A stretch of DNA of 64,000 bases from an uncultured Bacteroidales bacterium (GTDB lineage: Bacteria > Bacteroidota > Bacteroidia > Bacteroidales > WCHB1-69): contig ONCM01000004.1 of the NCBI GenBank assembly GCA_900316305.1, forward strand, positions 1-64,000, given 5' to 3'. Below the pieces are notes generated by a model. It worked only from the letters and a program-made list of their open reading frames with translations. It was not told the DNA's origin and searched no databases. Each line of letters starts with the position of its first letter. The first letter of the stretch is position 1. The position numbers and the translations under genes are program-made. This document shows, in pieces, positions 34,807-47,100 of the stretch.

Positions 34807-34878
34807 TTATTGTTTAATTGTTTACTGTTTACTGTTTAAGGGTTAAAGCTTAGTAGCTTAGAAGCTTAATAGCTTAGA
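34807..34878. repeat. word array between fusA and rpsJ
   Basis: GTTTACT, GTTTAAG and GCTTAGAA/GCTTAATA words in series in the ~85 bases between fusA and rpsJ, where an operon normally has little spacing. Confidence 0.7.
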
Positions 34879-34885
34879 TTCAAAG

Positions 34886-36979
34886 TTATAAAATAAAACG
34901 TCCAACGTTCATGATGTAGTCTTTGATCTCAGGGGTGACCTCCGCGTATTTCAGGAATTCCATACTGAAGGTGGCGCGTCCTGAGGTGATGGAGCGTAAC
35001 GTAGTCACATATCCGAACATTTCAGCCAAGGGCACTTGCGCCGTGATGATTTGGAAACCGACTTTGGCGTCGATTTGTTCCAGCACGGAGCGTCTGCGGT
35101 TGAGGTCGCCGGTGACGTTGCCGATGTACTCGTCCGGGGTGGTGATTTCCACCTTCATGATGGGTTCGAGTATGGCGGTGTCGATGTCTTTCAGTGCTTC
35201 GCGGAAGCCGATCTTCGCGCAGACCTCGAACGACAGAGCGTCAGAGTCTGTGGGGTGCGATTCGCCGTCCGTGACGGTGACTGAGAGAGCCTCCAACGGA
35301 AAACCGTATTTGCCGTTGGACATGGCGATTTTGAATCCTTTTTCCGCACCGATGATGTAGTTCTTCGGCACGAGGTCGCCCTTGATTTCGTTGCTGAATT
35401 GCAACCCTTTGGCGTCGAGGGGCAGCGGGTCGATATGGAAGTCCAGCACTGCGAAGGATCCGCGTCCGCCGTTTTGGCGTTTGTAGGCTTCGCGGTGTTG
35501 CACGGGTACCAGTACGGCCTCCTTGTAGGCGACGCGCGGTTTACCGTGGTTGCAATCGACGTTGAACTCGCGTTTGAGGCGGTCCAACAGGATTTCCAAG
35601 TGCAACTCGCCCATGCCGCTGATCAGCGTTTGTCCGGATTCGGAGTCCTCCTTCACTTGGAAGGTGGGATCCTCATCAGCCAGCTTGCTGAGGGCCAGCG
35701 TCATCTTCTCCTCATCGTCTTTGGTTTTGGGCTCGATGGCGATTTGGATCACGGGTTCGGGGAACACGATGTTCTCCAGAATCACGGGATGCCGTTCGTC
35801 CGTCAAGCTGTCGCCGGTGTGAATGTCTTTCATGCCGACGAGGGCGACGATATTTCCTGCGGTAGCGCTTTCCAACGGTTGTTGCTTGTTGGAGTGCATT
35901 TGCAGAATCTTGGCTGCGCGCTCTTTTTTGCCGGAGGTGACATTGAAAACGTTCTCGCCTGCTTTCAGTTCGCCGGAATAGACCTTGATGAAGGTCAGTT
36001 TTCCGATATAAGGATCGGTTGCGATTTTGAAAGCGAGGGCTGCAAACGGTTCGTTGACATCAGCCTTGCGGGTCTCTTTCTCCTCGGTTTTGGGGTTAAT
36101 GCCTTCGATTGCAGGCATGTCCAAAGGGGAGGGGAGGTACTTCACGATGGCGTCAATGACACGTTGCACCCCTTTGTTCTTGAAAGAGGACCCGCAGAGT
36201 ACGGGTTCGATCTTGCGGGCGAGGGTCGCCTCGCGAATCGTGGCCTCCATCTCCTCGATGGTGATGCTGTCAGGATCTTCGAAGTATTTCTCCATGATGG
36301 ATTCGTTGAGCTCTGACAGAGTCTCGAGAAGGAGGGTGCGGTATTGGTTGACATCGTCCTGCATGTCGGCGGGGATGGGGATTTCGTGGTAGGTGCTACC
36401 GAGGTCATCCTCGTCCCATTCGTATGCCTTCATTTCGAGGAGGTCAACAATGCCGGTGAAGTTGTCTTCGCTGCCGATGGGCAGTTGGAGGGGCAGGGGG
36501 TGGGCTTTCAGTTTGTCTTGAATCTGGTTGACGACGGCGTAGAAGTTAGCGCCGGCGCGGTCCATCTTGTTGACGTAGCAGATGCGTGCCACGTCGTACT
36601 TGTTAGCCTGCCGCCATACGGTCTCCGACTGTGCTTCCACGCCTCCGACGGCGCAGAATATGGCTACAGCTCCATCCAATATTCTCAAAGAACGTTCGAC
36701 TTCGACGGTGAAATCAACGTGACCTGGAGTGTCGATGATGTTGATTTTATAGTCTTGGTCGTTGTATTTCCACATCACTGTGGTGGCCGCGCTGGTGATG
36801 GTGATTCCGCGTTCTTGCTCCTGCACCATCCAGTCCATCGTGGCAGTTCCCTCATCCACCTCACCGATCTTATAGCTTTTTCCGGTGTAGTACAGAATCC
36901 GTTCGGTGGTGGTCGTCTTGCCGGCGTCAATATGGGCCATTATGCCGATATTGCGTATCTGATGCAAATCTTCTGCCAT
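34886..36979 (-). CDS. fusA: elongation factor G
   Basis: 697 residues from the ATG at 36979 ([20 protein letters not shown]). Sixteen codons upstream there is another ATG that is poorly conserved. It drives ribosome translocation with GTP. The P-loop is [10 protein letters not shown], the switch II is DTPGHVDFT, and NKMD is the guanine-binding motif. Domain IV shows the usual C-terminal [13 protein letters not shown]-type end for Bacteroidota. Separated from rpsJ by a word array, from rpsG by 48 bases. Confidence 0.97.
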   Translation of the reverse strand: MAEDLHQIRNIGIMAHIDAGKTTTTERILYYTGKSYKIGEVDEGTATMDWMVQEQERGITITSAATTVMWKYNDQDYKINIIDTPGHVDFTVEVERSLRILDGAVAIFCAVGGVEAQSETVWRQANKYDVARICYVNKMDRAGANFYAVVNQIQDKLKAHPLPLQLPIGSEDNFTGIVDLLEMKAYEWDEDDLGSTYHEIPIPADMQDDVNQYRTLLLETLSELNESIMEKYFEDPDSITIEEMEATIREATLARKIEPVLCGSSFKNKGVQRVIDAIVKYLPSPLDMPAIEGINPKTEEKETRKADVNEPFAALAFKIATDPYIGKLTFIKVYSGELKAGENVFNVTSGKKERAAKILQMHSNKQQPLESATAGNIVALVGMKDIHTGDSLTDERHPVILENIVFPEPVIQIAIEPKTKDDEEKMTLALSKLADEDPTFQVKEDSESGQTLISGMGELHLEILLDRLKREFNVDCNHGKPRVAYKEAVLVPVQHREAYKRQNGGRGSFAVLDFHIDPLPLDAKGLQFSNEIKGDLVPKNYIIGAEKGFKIAMSNGKYGFPLEALSVTVTDGESHPTDSDALSFEVCAKIGFREALKDIDTAILEPIMKVEITTPDEYIGNVTGDLNRRRSVLEQIDAKVGFQIITAQVPLAEMFGYVTTLRSITSGRATFSMEFLKYAEVTPEIKDYIMNVGRFIL

Positions 36980-37027
36980 CTTAGCGAATGCTGTTTTAAG
37001 GTGAAATGAATGGGAGGCTGACGCCAA

Positions 37028-37495
37028 CTACATGCGCATGTGTGCGAATGCCTTGTTGGCTTCGGCCATTCTGTGAATTTCCTCTTTCTTCTTGAAAGCG
37101 GCGCCTTCACTCTTATATGCAGCCATGATCTCCTGAGCAAGCTTGTCGGCCATGGTTTTCTCATGACGTTTGCGTGCGAAGGCGATCAGGTTCTTCATAC
37201 CTACGGACTGCTTTCTGCCCGGTTTGATTTCCTCAGGGACGGGGAGGGTGGTACCGCCGACGCGCTTACTCTTGACCTCCACGCTGGGGGTGACGTTTTC
37301 GAGGGCTTTCTTCCACACTTCGAGACCGTTCTCGTTGGTCTTCTCGCTCACGATGTCGATAGCGTTGTAGAAGATTTCGAAAGCAAGGTTCTTTTTGCCT
37401 TTCAACATGATGTTATTGACGAATTTCGTTACTTGTTCGTCATTGAATTTCGGATCCGGAAGAATGATCCTTTTCTTTGCATGTGAATTTCTCAT
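37028..37495 (-). CDS. rpsG: 30S ribosomal protein S7
   Basis: 155 residues, normal length. [59 protein letters not shown] and [18 protein letters not shown] are the conserved parts. It binds 16S rRNA at the decoding region and organises the small-subunit head. Second gene of the str-type operon. Confidence 0.97.
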   Translation of the reverse strand: MRNSHAKKRIILPDPKFNDEQVTKFVNNIMLKGKKNLAFEIFYNAIDIVSEKTNENGLEVWKKALENVTPSVEVKSKRVGGTTLPVPEEIKPGRKQSVGMKNLIAFARKRHEKTMADKLAQEIMAAYKSEGAAFKKKEEIHRMAEANKAFAHMRM

Positions 37496-37577
37496 ACTCT
37501 TGTATCTTCAATAATTGGGTTATTTACTCTTGAATCGCCAATCGCGGCGTTCAATTTACATTAATTTTAGGGAATTA

Positions 37578-37964
37578 TTATTTGCTAGGGGCTTTTTTGG
37601 GACGTTTGGCACCGTATTTGGAGCGTCCTTGCAGACGGCCGTCAACGCCGGCGGAGTCAAGGGCACCGCGAACGATGTGGTAACGGACACCAGGAAGGTC
37701 TTTCACACGGCCTCCGCGAACCAGCACGATGCTGTGTTCCTGAAGGTTGTGGCCTTCACCGGGGATGTAGGCGTTCACCTCTTTACCGTTGGTCATTCTA
37801 ACTCTGGCCACCTTACGCATGGCTGAATTAGGTTTTTTCGGCGTCGTGGTGTACACTCTCAAGCAAACACCGCGTCTTTGCGGACATGCGTCCAAAGCCT
37901 TGGACTTACTTTGCGAAGTAAGCTTTTTTCTTCCCTTTCTTACTAATTGTTGAATGGTAGGCAT
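37578..37964 (-). CDS. rpsL: 30S ribosomal protein S12
   Basis: 128 residues. The conserved segments are [59 protein letters not shown] and [20 protein letters not shown]. The lysine positions linked to streptomycin response are within TPKKPNS. First gene of the operon, with a -7 box upstream. Confidence 0.97.
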   Translation of the reverse strand: MPTIQQLVRKGRKKLTSQSKSKALDACPQRRGVCLRVYTTTPKKPNSAMRKVARVRMTNGKEVNAYIPGEGHNLQEHSIVLVRGGRVKDLPGVRYHIVRGALDSAGVDGRLQGRSKYGAKRPKKAPSK

Positions 37965-38025
37965 AAATTTTTTTTCCTTTTAATTTTTTGATTTTAAGTT
38001 CTTTTTGTTCTAAAATTTCGGGCTG

Positions 38026-38033
38026 CAAAAATA
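38026..38033 (-). promoter_or_regulatory. -7 box (TATTTTTG) for the ribosomal operon
   Basis: On the - strand it reads GTGTATTTTTGCAGCC, about 62 bases before the rpsL start. Confidence 0.55.
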
Positions 38034-38097
38034 CACTTTTTTTGATTCTGATTTGTGGTCGCAAACTTTTTTTTTCAACAGGTGTTAAAAAGAGGTT

Positions 38098-38150
38098 ACA
38101 AGTTTAGAAGCTTAGGAGTTTAGGTGGTTAGAAGTTTACAAGTTTATAGG
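38098..38150. repeat. 8-base word array (AGTTTAGA/AGTTTACA/GCTTAGG)
   Basis: Runs of TTTAGAAG, TTTAGGTG and TTTACAAG words between the rpsL promoter and palindrome E. The same words fill 53818-53921. Confidence 0.7.
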
Positions 38151-38164
38151 GATGGTGTCCCGTT

Positions 38165-38192
38165 GTAGAGACGCGCCATGGCACGTCTCTAC
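38165..38192. repeat. GTAGAGACG palindrome, copy E, overlapping a stop codon
   Basis: 28 bases, arms GTAGAGACGTGCC (minus strand) and its complement. Its first TAG on the - strand (38189-38191) is the stop codon of the giant surface gene. Confidence 0.95.
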
Positions 38193-41100
38193 TGGGAGAT
38201 CTTCCGGATGCAGCGCACGCCTTGAAGGTCGGTCTTTGGATGATTGCTGAACAATCCCTCATTACAATAATATTGTATAACGGCGCTGTTGAAAGTGCTG
38301 GTGTTGGTCCCGGGCATCCAGAAGTAGCTGCCGGTCAGCTGGTCTTCGTAACGTTGGGACACACTGTTGAAGTGGCCGTTGGCGCGTGCGTTGAAGCCCG
38401 TGTTCGGGACGGTGCCCTCGTGGCCGCTCAGCCAATACTGCGTGCCCGGATCCTTCAGCAGTTCGGTGCCGCCGGCGGTAGCGTTCAGCAGGGCGAAGTC
38501 GGCCTCGTTGGCCACCGCCCAGCCGTCGGGACAGATACCCTGCACGTAGGGTTCGCCGTCGTAGCCGATCTGTGTCGCGGGAACAGCGTTATTGTCGTTC
38601 TCGGGTACGCCCATGGCGGTGTACCAGCTGTAGAGATAGCCGAACTTCTCCACATTGGCATCGTCGTCTCCGAATGCTTTATGTTTGCCGGTGGCCCACT
38701 GCAGGTTCTCGGTGAACCAGCACTGCGTGCCGATGCGAACAGCGTCGTAGATATGGCCGTAGAACTCCATCCCGGAGCATTCGGCGAGATTCTGCTCAAT
38801 GAGGAGCGTGACATCGAAGGCGGGAGCGTAACTGGAGGTCACATTCGAAGAAGTGGCATCTAGGACAAAGAGGGACTTTTCGATGGTACCGGTTTCCATG
38901 AAAGCCTGGGAAGAGCCATCATGGCTGACATACACGCCCGGGGCTGCACTTGACGTCCATAGTTGGCCGCTAAGCGATTGTCCCTCCACTAATCCCGTCA
39001 CATGGAGCTGATCAGCAGTGACGGTGAAAATCTCGCCATCATACACCTTGCTGGAATCGAGAGAAATGCTAATGGACTTCTTGGTGATCTTCAGCCAACC
39101 GTCCGTCACATCGAAAGAAACATCATAGTTGGTGTTCGTTGCGCTGAACTGCTCGGCCGTCAATCCCATCATGTACTTGCCACCGTTTTCAGAGGTCACA
39201 TTCGTGCCGCGGGCCACTGCTTCAGGACCAACGATGTCATTTTCGGTCAATGTTGTCCCGGTGGGGATGTTGACGGTATAACCCGTCACGCTCTGCTCAC
39301 TGCCGTTGTAGGTCTTCGAGGCCGTGTTGCCGGTGATGGTGACCGTTACGGACGCTGGTTTCACGGTAATCGTCTGCTCCTTTGTGGTTGCATTCTGACA
39401 GGTGTCCGTCATCGTCCAGCTTCTGACGATGGTCAGGGAGCCGTCAGGATTTGTAGCAGGGGCGGAATCCTGATAAGTTGTATCGGCCGTTGAACAGGTG
39501 GCCGACACATTACTGACCGTTCCAGTGATCGCCGGATCAATGTCATAAGTGCTGTCCAAGTTGCGGAAAACGGTGATATTATTGGGCGCGGCAAAAGTGG
39601 GTGCCGTCGTGTTGCCACCACTCACGCTTTGCGTCTTCGTTTCCGTGACACAGCCGTTTGTGATGGTGAAGGTACGGGTCACTTTCCAAGAACAGTTGCT
39701 GGCACTCTCCACAACATCTTCGGAGGTGACAGATAGACTATGGATGTTGTTGCAATCGGTGGAGTACATATTCCAGACATCGCCATTGGTTTTGAGATGC
39801 GAAGTCACATCTGCTGAGTAACAAGCGTTGCCCAAAGTCACATCTGTCAGGTCGTTGTCGGTGAAATGCAGCTGTGAAGGCAGGACATGGTACGTATAAT
39901 ACCACTGGAATACCTTGCCCGCACAATCTTGATAGGTGTAATTATAGGTAAAATCACCGGTGCAGGAAGACGATTGGTAGTTGTTGCTCAGCGTAGGTTC
40001 GCCCGGCTCGAGCACATTACCACAAGTATCCACCACCATCGGCATTGCGATATTGGAATTTTCATGCGGCGGGATGATTTCATCCACATAGCAATATACC
40101 TCAGAAGAGGTGGGCACAGGTTCGCCAACTTCGTGGGGTGCTTCATTATGGGTGATATTAATAACCTGGGATACTGTCACACTGTCGCTGCAACCGTCCG
40201 AGATGGTGTAATATCTCGTCACTGAGGAGCAGGCGGCACCCGTGTGTACATCGTGGCTGGAGATATGGAGATCGCCCGGGCAGTCGCCTTGGATGGTCAG
40301 ACCGGCGGATTCGAGTCCCTCCACTGTCGTATAAGGTGCTGGCGCATCGCTTGCGGTGCAACCGTTGACCGTAACAGTCTCCAATGTGCCGACAACGATG
40401 AGGGTGTCGTCCACAATCGTCAGCACACCAGGCAGATAGGTAATATTGTAGTTACCCTGTTTGATCGCGCCGGAGGGCGTAATGGCATACGTTCCGACCG
40501 TGTCTCCAGGCTCTCGAGTGATGGTGTCGGAAATCACACTTTCGGAATCGCCATTCTTCAGACCAGTAACGGTGGCGGTCAATGGCGGATCGGGTGTGCC
40601 ACGCACTTTCTCCTTGTTATCGGCCATCACCATAGCGGTAGCCGGGGTGATGGTGAAGCTGCCCGGGACGGTTGCCACCTCATAGTTCGGATTGCTGCCG
40701 AGGGTGACGGAGATGGGGTAGGTGCCGACATTCTCGCCTTCGGTTCGGGACAAGGTGAAAGCAATAACATCGCTTCCCACAGTGCCGGTGACCGTGGCGG
40801 TGAGTGTCGGGTCGGCATTGCCGTAAATCTTACCCTTGTTGTTGGCGACCACAGTGGCAGGTTTCTTGTTGATGGTGAAAGTGCCAGATGTGGTGGTTAC
40901 CTCGTAGTTGGGGTTGTTGCCAAGGGTGACGGAGATGGGGTAGGTGCCGGCGTTCTCGCCTTCGGATCGGGACAAGGTGTAGGCGATGGCATCGCTTCCC
41001 ACAGAACCGATTACGGTAGCAGTGAGGGTCGGGTCAGAGTTGCCGTAGGTTTTGCTAGCATTATTAGCGGTTACGGTGGCAGGCTTCTTGTTGATGGTGA

Positions 41101-44100
41101 AGGTACCGGTGATTGTGGTCACGTCGTAGTTGGGGTTGTTGCCAAGGGTGACGGTGATGGGGTAGGTGCCCGCGTTCTCGCCTTCGGCTCGGGACAAGGT
41201 GAAGGCGATGGTATCGCCTTCCACGGAACCTTCCACAGAAACGGAGAATTCGGGATCAGGGGTGCCGTAGGTTTTGCTGTTATCAATGGCCGTTACCATG
41301 GCAGGTTTTTTGTCGATAAAGAAGACACCGTTCGTTGGGGTCACCTCGTAGTTGGGATTGTAACCGGGGGTGACGGTGATGGGGTAAGTGCCGGCGTTCT
41401 CACCTTCGGCGCGGGATAAGGAGAAAGCGATGGCATCTCCTTCCACGGAACCTACTATGGTAGCCGTTAGTTCGGGGTCGGTGTCACTGTAGGTTTTGCT
41501 AACATTTTCGGCGGTGATGGTGGCAGGCCGTTTGTTGATGGTGAAGGTGCCGTTGGTCGGTGTAACCTCGTAGTTCGGGTTGTTGCCGAGGGTGACGGTA
41601 ATGGGGTAGGTGCCGACCGTTTCGCCAGCTTCGCGGCTCAACGAGAAGGCGATGGTATCGCCTTCGACAGTGCCTGTGATCGTGGCGGTGAGCGTCGGGT
41701 CGGTGTTGCCGTAGGTTTTCGACGAATCATCGGCTGTCACCGTGGCCGGAGCCTTGGTAATGGTCTGCCAACCATCTTCCGTCACAATGAAGTTCACATG
41801 GGGGAAGTTGGTGTTCGTATTGGAGAACTGATTTGCATTCAACCCCATCGGCGTTGTACCCACATCCGTTCTTGCCGCTGATGCAGAACCGCTAAAAGTA
41901 AAGTCGTGTTCTGTATATGACGGATTGCTGACACTGACCACATCATACCCGATAACGGAATGTTCAACACCATTGTAAACCGCTGTGTCGCGATGACCGG
42001 CAATTCTCACTTCTATCGCATCCGAGGAGGTGATCGTCAGCGTACCGGGTACGTAATTCACATTGTAATTGCCCTGAACGGCATTACCACTCGGAGTGAT
42101 GGCATACGTGCCGACATCCTCGCCTTCGGCTCGGGACAAGGTGAAAGCGATGGCATCGTTTTCCAAGGTACCAGAGATGGTAGCGGAGAATTCGGGGTCG
42201 GGGTCACCGTAGGCTTTGGCGGTGTCATGGGCGGTGACGGTGGCAGCTTTCCTGTTGATGGTGAAGGTGCCGTTTGTGGCGGTCACTTCGTAGTTGGGGT
42301 TGCTGCCGAGGGTGACGGTGATGGGGTAGGTGCCCGCGTTCTCGCCTTCGGCTCGGGACAAGGTGAAGGCGATGGTTTCGCTTTCCACAGAACCTGTGAC
42401 CGTGGCGGTGAGGGTGGGGTCGGTTTCACCGTAGGTTTTGCTCTTGTTGTCGGCAACCACCGTCGCAGGAGCTGGGGTTATAGTCTGGTAGCCATCTGTC
42501 ACAATGAACGTCACATCAAAGCTTCCATTATTGTTGATAAACTGCCCTGCAGCCAATCCCATATAGCTGGTGCCGACATACGTTCTTTCGGCTTCGGTAG
42601 TAGTGCCATTAAAGTCGAAATCATTTTCCGTATAGTCCGGATTGCTGATAGAGACGACATCGTAACCGTTCACGCTATGTCCCTCTCCGTCGTAAGCGGT
42701 TGTATTGCTATGGCCGACAATTCTCACCACCACCTCGGTGGAAGAGGTGATCGTGAGCGTACCGGGCACGTAGGTCACATCGTAGTTGCCTTGCACGGCA
42801 TCGCCCGAAGGCGTGATGGCGTATGTGCCAACCGTCTCACCAGCCTCTCTGTTCAGTGTATAAGTAATGACACTTGCTGCATCGTTATTTTGCAGGCCGC
42901 TAACCGTGGCGGTCAGTTCAGGATCTATCGCATCTTTCACTTTCTCTTTGTCATCGGCCGTAACCGTCGCGGTAGCTCTAGTGATGGTGAATGTGCCGGG
43001 GGTAGCGGTCACTGTGTAGTTGGGGTTGGTGCCGAGGGTGACGGAGATGGGGTAGGTGCCGGTCGTTTCGCCGGCTTCGCGGGATAAGGTGAAATCAATA
43101 ACATCGCTTTCCACAGTACCGGTGACCGTGGCGGTGAGTTCGGGATCGCTATCGCCGTAGGTTTTGCTCTTGTTGTCGGCGGTCACTGTCACGGGGGCGG
43201 GTGTCACCTTCAGCACACCGAGATTGTCGCTAATCTCGTAGTTGTTCGGATTAGTAGTGCCCCAGTCGATGGTGTAGGTGTTGGCACTCTCGCCGACTTC
43301 CGTCTGGCTGCCAGTGGTGGTCACAGTAATGCTTTCATTCGAGGCCAGGCCAGAGATGCTGCCCGCCCCTGTGGAGGGATCGAATGCGGCGGTGAGCGCG
43401 GTGCCGTCGTAGGGCTTGGTGGCGGACGGGGTGGTGATGAAGAGATCGGTTGGCTCCACGGTCAGCGTGCCCGCGACTGTGGTCACATTGGTGAAGTAGT
43501 CGGTCTTAGTCTCGCCATTGGCGTTCTTGATCACGTAACTGGTCACCTCGTTTGCGCTGGTGCCGACATCGGTCTGGCTGCCGCTCGTGGTGGCTTCCAC
43601 ATAGAAGTCGTTGGGCAGACCAGTGGCGACTACGGTGTCGTTGGTCAATGCGGTACCATCGTACTTTTTGCTAGCGCTTTTCGCGGTCAGTGTTATTGGC
43701 TGTGTGTTGGGGGTGACAGTGAGCGTACCGAAATGATTGATCACCGTGTAGTTTTTCTGCTGCGCTATGTTCTCGTCCCAGGGACCGGGATTGCCCCAGT
43801 CAATATAGCAGGTGTTGGGGCTGGAGCCCACATCCGTCAGGCTGGCGGAGGGCATACACCAGACGTGCTCGCCATTCTGCAGTCCCTGAACATTCCAGTC
43901 GTAGCTGGTCAGCTCCGTGCCGTCGTACTCTTTGGTGGCACTACCTGTGAAGAGCGTCAGCGTCGCGGGCACGATGACGATACAGCTGTCGATGGGATAG
44001 AAGTGGTAGAGGCAGGTCTTGTCTTTACCCGTCTCCGCGTCTTTGATACTCCAACCTACAATTTTGTTTCTCACGCTGTCCACATCCTTGATCATCATAT

Positions 44101-47100
44101 CCGGGTTCGAAAGAGACACTATCAGCGAGTCTCCAATCCTGAGGGCGAGCTGCCTCCACTGGTCACTGGTAACATAGTATTCAGCCCGTTCCGGAACCTT
44201 CCAATTATCGTCATATTCCACGACGTTGATGCTGTTGAGCGAGACAGGGATGCCGTCATAGACCTTTTTGAAACCCTTGGCGCGAAGTGTCATCTTGGGG
44301 TTGATAGGATCGTTGACTTTAATCTGTTTATCTTGATAGCACCCCAAACTGTCAGTGATAGTAATGTAATACAAGCCGTTGGCGAGGTTGAACAGGGTGT
44401 CGTAGCCTTTCGGTACACCGGATTCGTCGGGGGGATTGAGGGCGGGGATCGTGTCGTCGGCTATTAACCTATGGTTCGAATCCCAGCACATAATCGAATA
44501 CGGCGAACCGTCCCTGTTGAATTCGAACTGCCTGATCACAAGCTCAATCCAGCCGTCGTCAGTATCGACGCAGTTGCCCCATTTGGTTGCGAGGTAGTTA
44601 AAGGAATATTCATCAACCAATATGGTGTCGTGAGCTTGGCACAAAGGAGCGTTAATATCAGTGGTGGTGAGATAGTAGGTGTCGGAGGAGAGGTAGCGGA
44701 GGGAGTCGGGATGACCGGCAATGAAAGATTCATTGTCAATGGTGCCATTCGCCCTTGACCATTCGTAGGTATATTCTGTGCTGGTATGTTCTGTGCTGAA
44801 TCCGCCGCCGATGACCGTCGCTTTCAGGAATCCGATGTTGTGCCCGTATTTACTCCAATAGCTATCCATGCAGGCATCTTGCTTGGCGAGGGTCGTCTCC
44901 AGCGGTGTTGAGAAGAACAGTTCGATGGCCTTTGTGCTGTCGCAATCCTCACCTTCGGGACTATAGGAATAGAAACCGGGTTCGTCCAAGATTTCGGTGT
45001 GGTCGTTGGTCGGCTTCCAAGCATAAGCGGAGCAGGCCAGTATGGTGTCGATCTTGATATTTGCCGCTGCGACGTTCAGCGGCATCACACGGCGTTCGCA
45101 GCTGATACTACCCGACAGAACCACCATTAGCGAATCTTCGCCGCAGGTAAAAAGCGAGAATTCGCCGTTGGTGGTTTCTGGATCGGGAGTATTTAACGCG
45201 GTGCCCGTACCGTAGCGATACCATTTGGCATCGGCGGTAGTGTCGGCGGTGAAATCCGCCACAATGTTGTTCACCGTCATGTGTCCGGGCAGGTAAATAG
45301 GCTTCACCGAGGCAATGGCCGCAGGGGAATTATGAATGATGAATTCTGAATTCTGAATAGTTTTGAGACGAGGGTATTCATTCTCGTTATAGGACCAGTA
45401 AGTGTCGCCTAACTCAGTTTTAAGGCTGTCGCCAATCATTTCGGCGGTTGAGTGGGCGGTGGGGCCCTCTGCATCCTGCAGATGTTTATCTTTCAGAGGA
45501 CAGAGCTGTTTGTCGAAATAACAATGATGAATGTTGAATGATGAATTCTGAATTAAATTGACAAATGGATCTGTCACGGTGTCGCCACTAACATATCCCG
45601 CGTTGTAACAATTGTACATGGTACATTGTGCATTGTACAGTGCACCGGCAAGGCCGCCAACTTGCGTTTTACCGTTAATTGCTCCGGTATTGTAACAATT
45701 CTGAATTCTGAATTCTGAATTCTGAATTGAACCAATCATACCGCCAACCCGACTGTCATTATCGGAGCCGCTGACCATTCCATAATTGAAACTTTGCTTT
45801 ATAGACCCCAGATAATTATCATTTATCAATTCTTCATTATCAATTAAACCGACAATTCCGCCTACGGATTGATTGCCGCGCACATTGCTGCCGTTATAGC
45901 AGTCGAAGATTTGGGAAAAGAATGCTTCGCCGATGAGGCCGCCCACAGCAGTTTGGCCTTTAACGACGGGAGTGGAGCTGCAGCTGGACAGGGTGCCGCA
46001 GTGGCTGACAGTACCGTTGCAGTATCCGGCCAGGGCGCCCACGCGGTTGTTGGCCGAGAGGAGGGAGACGTCGTAGAGGAAGAGGTTTTTCACGCGGCCC
46101 TGGAGATAGCCGAAGAGGCCCCAGAAGTCCAAGTCCTCGCTAGTGTTTATGAAACTGACGTGGACCGCGTGCCCGCCGCCGTCGAGGTAGCCGCGGAAAG
46201 GATGTTCTTCGGTGCCGATGGGCAACCAACTATAGTCAATGTAATTCACATCGTTATTGAGGCGGAAGTAGAAGCCGTCGGCGTCTGCGGGAATGGGGGT
46301 GGCATCGGTCAATAGTTGATTACTACCATAGAAAGATCCATTGGAGTAATAGAACGTCTGGCCGTTTTTGATATAAATCCTGAGTTGCGGGAAGCCAACA
46401 CTGTTTACGATAAGGGGCTGCTGTTCAGAGATGCCGAAGGAGAGCTGTACGGCGCGGAGAGGGATGGTATGGTTTTCCCCATTACTAAATATAGATTTCG
46501 TGGCTTTGATGCGCATGAAGTTGCGCATACCAGAGGGAGTGAGGGTGGTGCCCGAAAGAGTGGCTGCGTTGTCGCTGTTTTTGACCTTGCTCCATTTGAA
46601 GTTGGTGCCTGTAACAGGGGTGTAGGAAGGCAATGTGTAGGAAGTGTCGGGGGAGAAGGACAAGTTATAGATATCGCCAATCTGCAACGCAAGTGCCGAG
46701 ACCTGGCTGGCATCAGTGTTGGAAATGGTGGACAGACGCGGGTACATACCCTCGCCGTATATCCACGGACGGTCGCTACCGAAGGTGACTCCCATCATCT
46801 CGGAGGTGGAATGTGCCGTAACCCCCGTCACATCCTCCTCGTTCACGCCCTTGTAGGAACACATCTGCTTGTCGTAATGGAGGTTGTGGAACATGGTCGT
46901 GTCCGATGTGTAACCGCACACGGCACCGACCATCGAGGATCCCTCGACCCAGCCGGCGGAGTAACCATAGCCGGAGGCCACGGTGGGATCAAGCTGCGAA
47001 CCAACGATACCACCTACCTGCGAAATGCCTTTCACGATGCCCGTGTGGTAACAATCGGTGAAATGGCAGGCCTCCGACAGATGTCCTATCAGGCCCCCCA

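Noticed and set aside
35399-36316. 305-codon + strand frame opposite fusA
   Set aside because: Antisense to elongation factor G with no signal, motif or promoter of its own.
40244-43087. Long + strand frames (391 and 375 codons) opposite the MBG array
   Set aside because: Their repeating GEGDGDGVGAGVLAFGSGQG pattern mirrors the 222-base repeat of the giant gene, so they are shadows of the repeat.
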